From Microbispora rosea subsp. aerata (GTDB lineage Bacteria; Actinomycetota; Actinomycetes; Streptosporangiales; Streptosporangiaceae): a stretch of 64,000 bases of DNA. This document shows positions 37,452 through 46,081 of this stretch, in pieces; within the stretch, counting starts at the first letter, position 1, and every line of letters begins with the position of its first letter. The DNA is taken from contig NZ_BMPY01000018.1 in assembly GCF_014647835.1 (NCBI RefSeq), forward strand, positions 62,001 through 126,000, read 5' to 3'. Under the pieces are notes generated by a model. The model did no database searches. It worked only from the letters and a program-made list of their open reading frames with translations, and was not told the DNA's origin. The position numbers were made by a program, and so were the translations under genes.

Positions 37452-38510
37452 ATGCCGATACTGGCAAGGATGCTTCCCGCTCCCCTCTCGATGGAGGTGC
37501 GGCGGGGCGCGATCGCGCAACTCGGCACCCTGCTGGCCGACAGCCGGGTGGCCACCTCCGGGCAGGTGGCGGTCGCGGTCGGCCCGAACCAGGGCGACCG
37601 GATCACCGAGGTCATCGCGCCTTCGCTCGGTGACGCCAAGGTCTTCCGGGTCGCCGACGGCACGGTCGACGCCGCCATCGCGCTCGGCGCGGACCTGCGC
37701 AAGGGAGCGTTCGAGGCCGTCGTCGGGATCGGCGGCGGCAAGACGATCGACGCCACGAAGTACGCCGCCTCGCTGGCCGGGATCCCGATGGTCGCGGTGG
37801 CGACCAACCTCTCGCACGACGGCATCTGCTCGCCGGTGGCCTCCCTCGTCCACGACGGGGGCAAGCCGTCGTTCGGCGTGCCGATGCCGCTGGCGATCAT
37901 GGTGGATCTCGACTTCGTCCACGACGCGCCGCCGTCCCTGGTGCGCGCCGGGGTCGGCGACGTGGTGAGCAACCTGTCGGCGATCGAGGACTGGCAGCTC
38001 GGCCGGACCGAGCGCGGCGAGCCCGTCGACGGGGTGGCGATCTCCATGGCCCGTACGGCGGCCGAGGCGGTGCTGGGCAGGACGGACTCCATCGAGTCGG
38101 ACGCGTTCCTGACCGTCCTGGCCGAGGCGCTGATCATGTCGGGCATGTCGATGGTCATCGCCGGGTCAAGCCGTCCGGCGAGCGGCGGAGACCATGAGAT
38201 CATGCATGCCGTGGACCAGCTTTTCCCCGGGACCGCCAACCACGGCGAGCTGGCCGGGATCGGCGCGGCCTTCTGCTTCTTCCTCCGGGAGGACTCCCAC
38301 CGGCTCGGCCAGGTCGTCGACTGCCTGCGGCAGCACAGCCTGCCCGTCACGCCGGGCGACGTCGGCCTGACACACGAGCAGTTCACCGAGGCCGTCATGC
38401 TCGCCCCGAGCACGCGGCCCGGCCGCTACACCATCCTTGAGCACCTCCGGCTGTCGGAGCACGAGGTCCGGGGGAGAGTTGAGGACTATGTCCGCGCCGT
38501 CGGTTGCTGA
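37452..38510 (+). CDS. Glycerol-1-phosphate dehydrogenase-like enzyme (Fe-ADH family)
   Basis: 352 aa. Domain of the G1PDH/AraM type: VGIGGGKTIDATKYAA for NAD, ATNLSHDGICSPVAS, and the metal ligands in SGGDHEIMHAVD and ANHGELAG. Members reduce dihydroxyacetone phosphate to sn-glycerol-1-phosphate, the archaeal-type enantiomer, or act on related polyol phosphates. ATG 37452 has GAGGAG. The next gene begins 23 bases before its end. It is unusual beside teichoic-acid-like genes, which normally use sn-glycerol-3-phosphate. Confidence 0.8.
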   Translation: MPILARMLPAPLSMEVRRGAIAQLGTLLADSRVATSGQVAVAVGPNQGDRITEVIAPSLGDAKVFRVADGTVDAAIALGADLRKGAFEAVVGIGGGKTIDATKYAASLAGIPMVAVATNLSHDGICSPVASLVHDGGKPSFGVPMPLAIMVDLDFVHDAPPSLVRAGVGDVVSNLSAIEDWQLGRTERGEPVDGVAISMARTAAEAVLGRTDSIESDAFLTVLAEALIMSGMSMVIAGSSRPASGGDHEIMHAVDQLFPGTANHGELAGIGAAFCFFLREDSHRLGQVVDCLRQHSLPVTPGDVGLTHEQFTEAVMLAPSTRPGRYTILEHLRLSEHEVRGRVEDYVRAVGC

Positions 38511-39246
38511 GCTTCGCGCGGTCGCCCAGCCGCAGACCACCATGGACCGCCGCAGCGGGGAGCACTGGGCCGGCCTGCTGTACATGCGGCGTCTGTCCAT
38601 CTACGCCACCTGGCTGCTGGCCAAGACCCCCATCTCGCCGAACCAGGTCACCGGCCTGATGATCGTGTGCGGCGTGGCGGCGGGCGTCGTGCTCGCCCTC
38701 CCCGGGTTCTGGGCGGCGCTGGGCGCGGCCCTGCTCATCCAGGTCTACCTGCTGCTGGACTGCTCCGACGGGGAGCTGGCCCGGTGGACCGGCCGCACCT
38801 CGATCACCGGGGTCTACCTCGACCGGGTGGGGCACTACTTCGCCGAGGCGGCGCTGCTGATCGGGCTGGGCTTCCGGGCCTCCGAGACGCTGCCCGACTG
38901 GTACACGGTGATGGGCGTCGCCGCGGCGCTCGGCGCCATCTTGATCAAGTCGGAGACCGACCTGGTGGACGTCGCCCGCGCCCGGTCGGGCCTGGTCGCG
39001 ACCACCGAGGCGGCGGCGCAGCAGTTCGCCTCGCCACGGCTCGCGCTGGCCCGCAAGGTCGCGGCGGCGCTGCGGTTCCACCGGGTGATCCAGGCCGTCG
39101 AGCTGTCGCTGATCGTCGTGGTCGCGGCGGTGCTCGACAACTGGTTCTCCGCCACCCGGATCCTCGTGGTCGCCTGCGTCGTCATCGCGGCGGTTCAGCT
39201 CGTGCTGCACCTGGTCAGCATCCTCGCGTCCCGGCGGCTGTCGTGA
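38488..39246 (+). CDS. CDP-alcohol phosphotransferase with altered catalytic position
   Basis: 252 aa, about six membrane helices. The signature is DCSDGELARW, eight residues, G-VYL-D-RVG-H. The first three Asp are kept but the fourth, the proposed catalytic base, is His. It overlaps the dehydrogenase gene by 23 bases and is coupled to it. ATG 38488 follows GAGAGTTGAGGAC. Together with the dehydrogenase and nucleotidyltransferase it forms a complete make-activate-transfer set. Substrate inferred only. Confidence 0.82.
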   Translation: MSAPSVAELRAVAQPQTTMDRRSGEHWAGLLYMRRLSIYATWLLAKTPISPNQVTGLMIVCGVAAGVVLALPGFWAALGAALLIQVYLLLDCSDGELARWTGRTSITGVYLDRVGHYFAEAALLIGLGFRASETLPDWYTVMGVAAALGAILIKSETDLVDVARARSGLVATTEAAAQQFASPRLALARKVAAALRFHRVIQAVELSLIVVVAAVLDNWFSATRILVVACVVIAAVQLVLHLVSILASRRLS

Positions 39247-39438
39247 GCGGGCCGGCGGGCGTGTCGCTGCCCATGCGGCCCGGCGAGCGCCCCTACATTA
39301 ACGGTTGGGTAGGGGTTCGCTTGCAGTTCCGATACTCTTATCCCACGGTGAACCAGGCAGAATCCGGATTGCCCGGCCATACAAACTCGGTGATCATGAA
39401 GTCGTGTGTAGTGCGCCCCACCTCGAGGCGATGACGCG

Positions 39439-40320
39439 GTGAAAATCTCCTGTGTCATCCTCACTATGGGCAACAGGATCGCCGAGCTCGACCGGGCGGT
39501 GGAATCCGCGCTCACCCAGACCGACGGCGACATCGAGGTGGTCATCGTCGGCAACGGCGCGGATGTGCCGGAGCTGACCGCACGGCCGCTGCCCGGGTCC
39601 GCCGCGACGATCAAGACGATACGGCTTGAGCACAACGCGGGCATCCCCGAGGGACGCAACCGCGGCGTGCAGGAGTGCTCGGGCGACATCGTCCTGTTCC
39701 TGGACGACGACGGCTGGTACGCCAACTCCAAGGTCGCCGCGCACGTACGCGAGCGGTTCACCCACGAGCCCGACCTCGCCGTGATCAGCTTCCGGGTGAT
39801 GGACCCCGAGGGCGGGTCGGTGCAGCGGCGGCACGTGCCCCGCCTGCGGGCGGGAGACCCCGAGCGGTCCTCCCCGGTGACGACCTTCCTCGGCGGCGCC
39901 TGCGCCATCCGCAAGTCGGCGTTCCTGCAGGTCGGCGGGTTGCCGGAGAAGTTCTTCTACGCTCACGAGGAGACCGACCTCGCCTGGCGCCTGCTGGGTG
40001 AGGGCTACCGCATCGAGTACGACGCGGAGACGGTGATGTACCACCCGCTGGTGCTGCCGTCCCGGCACGCGGACTTCTACCGGCTGAACGCCCGCAACCG
40101 CGTCTGGCTCGCCCGGCGCAACCTGCCGTGGCCGCTCGCCGCGCTCTACCTGCTCAACTGGGTCGTGCTCACGCTCGTACGGGAGCGCTCGGTGCCCGCC
40201 GTCAAGGCGTGGTTCCGCGGCTTCCTCGAAGGGCTGCGCGAGCCGGCGGGCGAGCGCCGTCCCATGGCCTGGCGCACCGCCTGGCGCATGCTCCGCCTCG
40301 GCCGCCCGCCCATCGTTTAG
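39439..40320 (+). CDS. Family 2 glycosyltransferase
   Basis: 293 aa. GT-A motifs: CVILTMGNRIAELDRAVESA, HNAGIPEGRNRGV, VLFLDDDGWY (DDD metal site) and GGLPEKFFYAHEETDLAWRL, rhamnosyltransferase-like. GTG 39439. A single hydrophobic stretch near 235-255 may touch the membrane. It closes the 34-40 kb run after a 192-base gap that likely holds its promoter (no clear boxes). Sugar and acceptor unknown. Confidence 0.9.
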   Translation: MKISCVILTMGNRIAELDRAVESALTQTDGDIEVVIVGNGADVPELTARPLPGSAATIKTIRLEHNAGIPEGRNRGVQECSGDIVLFLDDDGWYANSKVAAHVRERFTHEPDLAVISFRVMDPEGGSVQRRHVPRLRAGDPERSSPVTTFLGGACAIRKSAFLQVGGLPEKFFYAHEETDLAWRLLGEGYRIEYDAETVMYHPLVLPSRHADFYRLNARNRVWLARRNLPWPLAALYLLNWVVLTLVRERSVPAVKAWFRGFLEGLREPAGERRPMAWRTAWRMLRLGRPPIV

Positions 40321-40448
40321 TGGGGTGTCCACGGCCCCTGGCCGGGCCGGTCGCCGCGTTCCGCCGGCTCGGCGGGCGTCGAGGGCGACGCACCAGACCT
40401 CCTCAAGGCCGCCGGGGTGAAGATGCCTGGGACGTGGTGGTGGTCGGT

Positions 40449-40559
40449 GCCGGTGTCGAACGTGATGCCCTTGCCGGCGAGCACCACGTGGGCACGGGGG
40501 TTGTCCGGCGTGTAGGAGAGCTGGATGAGGCACGGCGGGCTGCCGGAGCGGCCGACTTG
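40449..40559 (-). pseudogene. Relic of leucyl aminopeptidase (PepA)
   Basis: About 37 residues match the entry to the metal site of M17 aminopeptidases: VGRSGSPPCLIQLSYTP, NPRAHVVLAGKGITFDTG. In intact enzymes GLSLKP and two metal ligands follow; here the frame turns to unrelated sequence at once. Nothing else of the gene is found between 40321 and 40705. A deletion remnant. Confidence 0.65.
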
Positions 40560-40705
40560 TATGCGTGTACAGACACCGGTGACGGTCGCCGGGCGTGTCC
40601 TCGGCGGGGCCGGTGTGATGTGGCACGACACCCTGCGGAAACCATAGTCAGCCTCAAACTGTAAGCTTTCGGGCGTTGCTCTTCCTGATCTTCAGGGGTG
40701 GGGGA

Positions 40706-41662
40706 TTGCCCGTTTTCCAGCGCGAACGGCTCCGTGTTTTCGTCGACTCCCCGGTCTTCCAACGCGTGGTCATCGCCGTCATCGCGTTGAACGGGATCGC
40801 GCTCGGGCTGGAGACGTCGAACGAGCTGGCCGCGCGCCACGCCGCGACCTTCCTCTTGATCGACCGGGCTATTCTCGCCGTCTTCGTCGTCGAGATCATG
40901 CTGCGGATCGTCGTGCACGGTAAGGCGTTCTTCCGTGACCCGTGGAGCTGGTTCGATCTGATCATCGTCGGGATGGCCCTCGTGCCGGCCTCGGAGTCGG
41001 TGTCGATCCTGCGGCTCTTCCGGTTCTTGCGGGTCCTGCGGCTGATCTCCGTGGTGCCGGGCATGCGACGGGTGGTCTCGGCGCTGTTCACCGCGATTCC
41101 GGGACTGACCTCGGCGGTGGTCCTCCTGCTGCTGTCGCTCTACACGGCGTCCGTGATCGGCAAGCAGCTCTTCCACGAGGCGGCCCCGCAGTATTTCGGG
41201 GACCTCGGGCGGTCGCTGTTCACCATGTTCACGGTGCTCACGATCGAGGGCTGGCCGCAGGTGGCCGAGGACGTGATGGCGAAGGAGCCGCTGGCGTGGA
41301 TCTTCTTCGCCACGTTCATCGTGATCACGGCGTTCTTCGTGCTCAACCTGCTCATCGGCGTGATCGTCTCGGCGATGGAGGCCGAGGTCAACGCCCAGCG
41401 GTGGAAGGAAGACCAGGCGCTGGAGCTGGAGCAGCACCTCGCGGTCATGAAGGAGATCAAGGCGCTGAGCGAGAAGGTCGAGCGGCTGGCGGCGAGCCTG
41501 CCGGTGCACGCGGACGGCCGTCCCCGGGACGCCGGCGCTTGTGAGCACTGCTCCTGCGGCCACGGGGCGTCGCGCGGTGGCGGCGTCGCCGTGCCGGCGG
41601 ATCGCTTGACGGACGGCGAGACGCCGCGGGCCGAGGCGGACGACCGGCGCCGGGGCGAGTGA
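40706..41662 (+). CDS. Bacterial voltage-gated sodium channel (BacNav type)
   Basis: 318 aa, one six-helix subunit that would form a tetramer. S4 has regularly spaced Arg: LRLFRFLRVLRLISVVPGMRR. The pore loop reads FTMFTVLTIEGWPQVAED, so the filter is TIEGWP (TLESWS in NavAb), with the key Glu kept. A C-terminal coiled-coil follows (QALELEQHLAVMKEIKALSEK) and then a Cys-rich tail (CEHCSCGHG). TTG 40706 is preferred: AGGGGTGGGGG lies before it; TTG 40676 is an alternative. Confidence 0.9.
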   Translation: MPVFQRERLRVFVDSPVFQRVVIAVIALNGIALGLETSNELAARHAATFLLIDRAILAVFVVEIMLRIVVHGKAFFRDPWSWFDLIIVGMALVPASESVSILRLFRFLRVLRLISVVPGMRRVVSALFTAIPGLTSAVVLLLLSLYTASVIGKQLFHEAAPQYFGDLGRSLFTMFTVLTIEGWPQVAEDVMAKEPLAWIFFATFIVITAFFVLNLLIGVIVSAMEAEVNAQRWKEDQALELEQHLAVMKEIKALSEKVERLAASLPVHADGRPRDAGACEHCSCGHGASRGGGVAVPADRLTDGETPRAEADDRRRGE

Positions 41663-41696
41663 GGGCGGCGACCGGCGTGCGGTTGCGGCAGCGGCG

Positions 41697-42446
41697 TCAG
41701 GCGTGACCCGGCTCCTCGAACGCCATCGACACGTGCTCGGCGGTGGCCGTCATCAGGGCCCGCCGGGGCAGGCCCAGCTCGCTCAGCTCCTTGGCGATCG
41801 GGTGGTTGCCGAGGCGGATGAGCGCGCCGCCCGGCCGCCAGCGGATCCCCCGGGCGCGGGCCGTCCAGGGGACGCGGCGGGTGACCCCGTCCAGGTGGGC
41901 GTAGGCGGGCGGCACGGGAAGGGTCTCGCCCAGCAGCGGCGCGGGCGTCGCCGGGATGCCGGGCCTGAGCAGCAGGTCGACGACCATCCGGCCGTCCTTG
42001 CGCAGTAAACACCGCTTGTACGGCGAGCGGAGCCGCAGATTCACGTCGGCCAGCTCCTTCGGGAAGCCCCAGATGGTCCGCCCGGCTTCCATCGTGAACG
42101 CCTGATCGACCGGCAGCCAGTGGATGAAGGCGCCCGACCCCGACCGGTGCAGGTCTTTCAGTCCGGCCAGCGGCCCGCGTCGCGGCGGCGGGCCGGCGTC
42201 GGCGGGCCGTACGAGGAAGGTCACCCCGAACTCGTTGTAGGAGCCCAGGTCGGAGTCGTGATAACGGACGAAGACCAGGCAGCACAGGGCCTTGCCCGGC
42301 AGCACCTCGGTGACGTCCATCCGGGAATACGCGAGGACCGCGCGGGCGGCGTCGGCCCGCACCAGGTAGGCGGCGAGGCATACCGAGGCGTCGCGAACCT
42401 CCACCGGCGTCTCGATCCCGCGCCCCTGGACGACATGGCTTGCCAT
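41697..42446 (-). CDS. Acetoacetate decarboxylase-like protein
   Basis: 249 aa. The pattern SYNEFGVTFLV, FIHWLPVDQAFTMEAGRTIWGFPKELADV fits the ADC fold; quoted motif GRTIWGFPKELADV holds the Lys that in true acetoacetate decarboxylase forms the Schiff base (GFPKK). The flanking Lys is Glu here, so the pKa-tuning pair is missing and a different reaction or a binding role is possible. ATG 42446; the longer frame upstream is not used. No acetone-pathway genes nearby. Confidence 0.75.
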   Translation of the reverse strand: MASHVVQGRGIETPVEVRDASVCLAAYLVRADAARAVLAYSRMDVTEVLPGKALCCLVFVRYHDSDLGSYNEFGVTFLVRPADAGPPPRRGPLAGLKDLHRSGSGAFIHWLPVDQAFTMEAGRTIWGFPKELADVNLRLRSPYKRCLLRKDGRMVVDLLLRPGIPATPAPLLGETLPVPPAYAHLDGVTRRVPWTARARGIRWRPGGALIRLGNHPIAKELSELGLPRRALMTATAEHVSMAFEEPGHA

Positions 42447-42624
42447 GCTTTCAGTACAGCAAGCCCGGCCGCCGGGCGACAGCCGTAGGGGCGGCAAGGT
42501 TGTCCCAGACCTGCTTTCCCGCGGACGCGGAAATCGGGACCTGCCGTCCGGGCGGCGGGTGAACGCCCGCGACCGCTCGAGGCTCTGGGCTCTGGGCGGC
42601 GTCAGGCGGCCGGGTCGTGCGCAG

Positions 42625-43761
42625 TCAGGCCGGGACCGTACGGCCGGGGCGCAGGGCCGTGACCGCGTGCGGGACCTGTGCCCAGCGCTCCAGCAGCGCG
42701 ACGAACTCCCCGGCGACGGCGGGCCAGTGGTAGTGGTTCAGCGCCTCGACGTAGCCCCTGGCGCCCATCGCGGCCCGCCGTTCCGGGTCCTCGCGCAGGC
42801 GGAGCACGGACTGCACGACCGCGTCGGCCACCGCGCCGACGTCGCCGAACGAGACGATCGTCCCGCAGTCGACCCGCCCGACCAGGGACGCCGCCCGCGG
42901 CAGCGGGGTCGTGACGACGGGGACGCCCCTGGCCATGTATTCGACGACCTTCGTGGGCGTCGACTCGCGATGGTTCGGCAGGTCGTGCAGCAGGGACAGC
43001 CCGGCCAGAGCGCCCTCGGCCATCCGCAGCGCGTGGTTGTTGGGGACGTACCCGAACCAGTCGAGCAGCCCGGCGCGCTGCGCGTCGCGCAGCATCGGGC
43101 GCACCGCGGCGTCCGCCGGTCCGATCAGGTCCAGGCGGACGCCGTACGGCCGGAGCCGCCGGGCGATCTCCACCATCTCGGCCGCGCCACGCGCCGGGGA
43201 GATGCGGCCGACGTAGACGACCCGGGAGTCCCCGGGCGGCGGGGGCGGCGTCGGCGGCACGTACGTGTGGTTGGGCACCACGGGATGCGGGCCGGGGAAG
43301 CGCGCACGGCAGGACTCCTCGGCCAGGATCAGGTGGAGCCGCCGCCCGGCCCGTCCCTCGACCGCGCGGACCAGCGGCGGCAGGACGCCGCGCAGCGGCC
43401 CCGGCAGGTAGGTCTTGGTGGGCAGCGCGCCGATCGTGTCCTCGTGGACGTCCCAGACCGTCGGGGGCCGCCTGCGCGGCAGCGCGAGCAACAGCTCGAT
43501 GTCGTGCACGAGCAGCAGGTCGGCGTCCCGCACCGCCGCGCGCAGGGCCGAGGCGGCGGCCCGCAGCGCCTTGGTCCGGCGCAGGCCCACGGCTCTGGGC
43601 ACGTCCACCGCCCTGATTCCCGGCCGCGGCGTCACGTTGCAGTCCGTGAACGGCGCGACGAAGGTCACATCGTGCCCGGCGTCGAGCAGCGCCCGGATCT
43701 GCCGGTGGGTGATCCGGGCGTCCTCGGGATGATGGACTGTCGTGCCGACGCATACCCTCAT
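42625..43761 (-). CDS. Family 4-type glycosyltransferase
   Basis: 378 aa, GT-B fold. N-terminal VGTTVHHPEDARITHRQIRA, central VYVGRISPARGAAEMVEIAR, and the C-terminal acceptor/nucleotide motif HRESTPTKVVEYMARGVPVV (E-x7-E type). Transfers a sugar from a nucleotide donor, likely onto an envelope glycan. ATG 43761; downstream of the acyltransferase gene in the same direction with 67 bases between. The 178-base gap on its 3' side holds no gene. Confidence 0.9.
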   Translation of the reverse strand: MRVCVGTTVHHPEDARITHRQIRALLDAGHDVTFVAPFTDCNVTPRPGIRAVDVPRAVGLRRTKALRAAASALRAAVRDADLLLVHDIELLLALPRRRPPTVWDVHEDTIGALPTKTYLPGPLRGVLPPLVRAVEGRAGRRLHLILAEESCRARFPGPHPVVPNHTYVPPTPPPPPGDSRVVYVGRISPARGAAEMVEIARRLRPYGVRLDLIGPADAAVRPMLRDAQRAGLLDWFGYVPNNHALRMAEGALAGLSLLHDLPNHRESTPTKVVEYMARGVPVVTTPLPRAASLVGRVDCGTIVSFGDVGAVADAVVQSVLRLREDPERRAAMGARGYVEALNHYHWPAVAGEFVALLERWAQVPHAVTALRPGRTVPA

Positions 43762-43828
43762 ACCGGGAGGCTGACCGAAGCGTCCGAAATGACCGGATGC
43801 GTCGGGTGAATGCCTCCCGAAATGAGGC

Positions 43829-46081
43829 TTAACTTCCGGTGTTCGCCGGCTGCGGCAGCGGCCGGCTCGGCCTCTTGTACAGCCAGGTCAGCCGGGGTTC
43901 GAGCAGCCACTTGAAGGCCGTACGGGTGACCGGCAGGCACAGCACGATGGCCAGGGCGAAGCAGGAGCACGAGATGGCCGCCACGCCGAGCGGGCCGTAC
44001 AGCCAGGGGAAGCTGAGCCAGCCCATCTCCTTGGCGATCATCACCGGCACGCCGTGCAGCAGGTAGCAGTAGAGCGTGCGGGTGCCGAGGTCGGTGAACC
44101 ACGTCTGACGCCGGGGGACCAGCGACATGACGGCCGCCGACATCGCCAGCGCGGCCACCAGCAGGGCCGACCGCAGCAGCATGCCCTCCCACCAGACCAG
44201 GTGGAGGTCCTTGTAGCTGTTCTTGTAGTAGATCGGGCCGAGCTTGATCGAGAAGTTCTTCACCAGGAAGATCGCCACTCCGGCCGCGCCGATCAGGACG
44301 AGCACCGACAGCACCTGCACCCAGCGGCGCTTGAGGAAGTCGAAGACCTCCGGCTTGAGCACGAGGCCGAGGACGAAGAACGGCATGAGGCCGAAGAAGC
44401 GGTCCATGCTGAAGTCGCCGGACAGCTGGGAGAACCCGGCGAACAGATAAACGGCGATCGAGATGGCGAACGGATATCTCATCCGCTTCCACACGGGTGT
44501 GGACAGCCGCCAGAACAGCAGCGCGAGCAGATACCAGTTCAACCAGGCCGGGTCCATGATCGTGAGGCTGAACTTGTGCCCGAACGCGGTGCGGAGCAGG
44601 GCATACCCCACCTCGACGATCACGTACGGCACCAGGAACGTGTCGACCAGCTTGTTGGTCTTGGCGTTGGAGTTCCAGAAGTTCCTGGACAGGTAGCCGC
44701 TGATGATGACGAACAGCGGCATGTGGAAGACGTAGATGTACAGGTACGCCGCACGGGAGGAGTCGGCCGCCAGCGTCGGCACCAGCGCGTGCCCGATCGG
44801 CACCAGGGCGATGCCGATGAACTTCACATTGTCCAGGTAGGGGTCGCGCTGCTTCTTGCGGCGGGGCGCGGGTTCCTGCTCGCCGGCCGAGCCGTCCTTC
44901 TGGTCCTTGCCCTTGCGGGATTTGTCGGGCCCGACGGGCACCGCGGCCCAGGCGGGCAGCGGCGGCTTGCCGAGCGGGCCGGTCTGGCGGGGGTCGTTCG
45001 AACCGGCGGCGTCCTGCGAGGAGCGCCGCCAGGGGTCCCACTGGGCGGGGTCGGCGTCCTGGCCGGGCCACGCGGGGGCCGGTGCGTGCGGCGCGTTCGG
45101 CGCGTTCGGCGCGTTCGGCGCGTCCTGCGGGGACGCGGGGCCGAAGGCCGACTGAGAGGCGGCGCCGGGGAAGGCGTCCGACGGGCCGCGCCCGCCGCGC
45201 CGGCCGGGGGCGGTCTCGGGGAACGGCGCGGCGCCGAAGGGGTCGTCGGGGAAGGCCGGGGCCGTGCCGGACGGAGGAGTGTCCAGGAAGGGATTGGCCG
45301 TCATGCCGGCGGGCGCCGGCGGCTCGGGGAAGCCCGGCGGTTCGGGGAACTTAGAGCCTGCCGTGCCCAGCGTCTCCGGGCCGGCGCCGAAGGCAGGCGC
45401 GGGAAGGACCGGGGAGTCGCCGAAGGGAGGCGTGGGGACGTCGGAGCCGTCCCGGGAGGCGGACGCCGAGTGCCGCCTGCCGACGCCGGGGAAGGCGTCC
45501 GCGAGGTTGCGGGGACCGTGCTCGGGGAACGTCTGCGGCCACGCGGGGCCGTCCGCGGCGGCGCCGCCCCGCGACGCGGCCGGACGCTCCTGGCTCCTGC
45601 TCGCCGAGAAGTAGTCGAACCCCTCCGACTGGGAGGCGGACGAGGGCGGCGCGCCCAGGCGGGAGGCGCCCGGCCTGCGCGGCTTCCGTACGGGCAGGGG
45701 CGGCTTGTCGTACGGCGCGGAACCGGCGGACGCGGGGCCCTGGACTCCGGCGGCGCGCGGCTTGCGCGTGGGCAGCGGCGGCTTGTCCTGCGGCTGGTCT
45801 TGTGGCCCGGCGCCGGTGGGCGCGGCGCTCGTGCCCTCGGAGGCCGCGCCTGCCGCGTCTGCCGGGCCTCCCGGGCTCTCCTGGGCCCGGTCGTCGCCGT
45901 CGTGCCGCTCGTCTGCCTGCGGGCCGTCCGGGGCCTTCGGCTCGCGCTGCTGCGGGCCGGCGTCCGGAGCGGGCCAGTCTCCGGTGATCCGGCCTATCAC
46001 TCCGGTGGGAGCCTCTTCGGCATCGGGATCGACGCCTTGCGGGGAGCCGGGAACCGGGTGGTGATGGCGGGTGTCACTCAC
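43829..46081 (-). CDS. Acyltransferase-3 family membrane protein with long disordered N-terminus
   Basis: 750 aa. Residues about 400-740 form the OafA/acyltransferase-3 membrane domain (YLDNVKFIGIALVPIGHAL, with the His of the PIGH motif, then VFHMPLFVIISGYL) that O-acylates sugars or polymers. The first 390 residues are Pro/Ala/Ser-rich and unstructured, and include two copies of DKPPLPxRKPR and three NAP repeats (9-bp tandem at 45091-45117). GTG 46081. Such a long cytoplasmic tail is unusual and may dock partners. Acyl acceptor unknown. Confidence 0.87.
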   Translation of the reverse strand: MSDTRHHHPVPGSPQGVDPDAEEAPTGVIGRITGDWPAPDAGPQQREPKAPDGPQADERHDGDDRAQESPGGPADAAGAASEGTSAAPTGAGPQDQPQDKPPLPTRKPRAAGVQGPASAGSAPYDKPPLPVRKPRRPGASRLGAPPSSASQSEGFDYFSASRSQERPAASRGGAAADGPAWPQTFPEHGPRNLADAFPGVGRRHSASASRDGSDVPTPPFGDSPVLPAPAFGAGPETLGTAGSKFPEPPGFPEPPAPAGMTANPFLDTPPSGTAPAFPDDPFGAAPFPETAPGRRGGRGPSDAFPGAASQSAFGPASPQDAPNAPNAPNAPHAPAPAWPGQDADPAQWDPWRRSSQDAAGSNDPRQTGPLGKPPLPAWAAVPVGPDKSRKGKDQKDGSAGEQEPAPRRKKQRDPYLDNVKFIGIALVPIGHALVPTLAADSSRAAYLYIYVFHMPLFVIISGYLSRNFWNSNAKTNKLVDTFLVPYVIVEVGYALLRTAFGHKFSLTIMDPAWLNWYLLALLFWRLSTPVWKRMRYPFAISIAVYLFAGFSQLSGDFSMDRFFGLMPFFVLGLVLKPEVFDFLKRRWVQVLSVLVLIGAAGVAIFLVKNFSIKLGPIYYKNSYKDLHLVWWEGMLLRSALLVAALAMSAAVMSLVPRRQTWFTDLGTRTLYCYLLHGVPVMIAKEMGWLSFPWLYGPLGVAAISCSCFALAIVLCLPVTRTAFKWLLEPRLTWLYKRPSRPLPQPANTGS
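45091..45117 (+). repeat. Three tandem copies of a 9-bp unit in the acyltransferase gene
   Basis: GCGCGTTCG occurs three times head to tail. On the coding strand it gives NAP repeats within the disordered N-terminus. Confidence 0.9.

Noticed and set aside
40403-41563. 386-codon minus-strand frame over the sodium channel
   Set aside because: His/Gln/Arg-rich antisense shadow; only its downstream neighbour frame at 40449-40559 shows real similarity (PepA relic).
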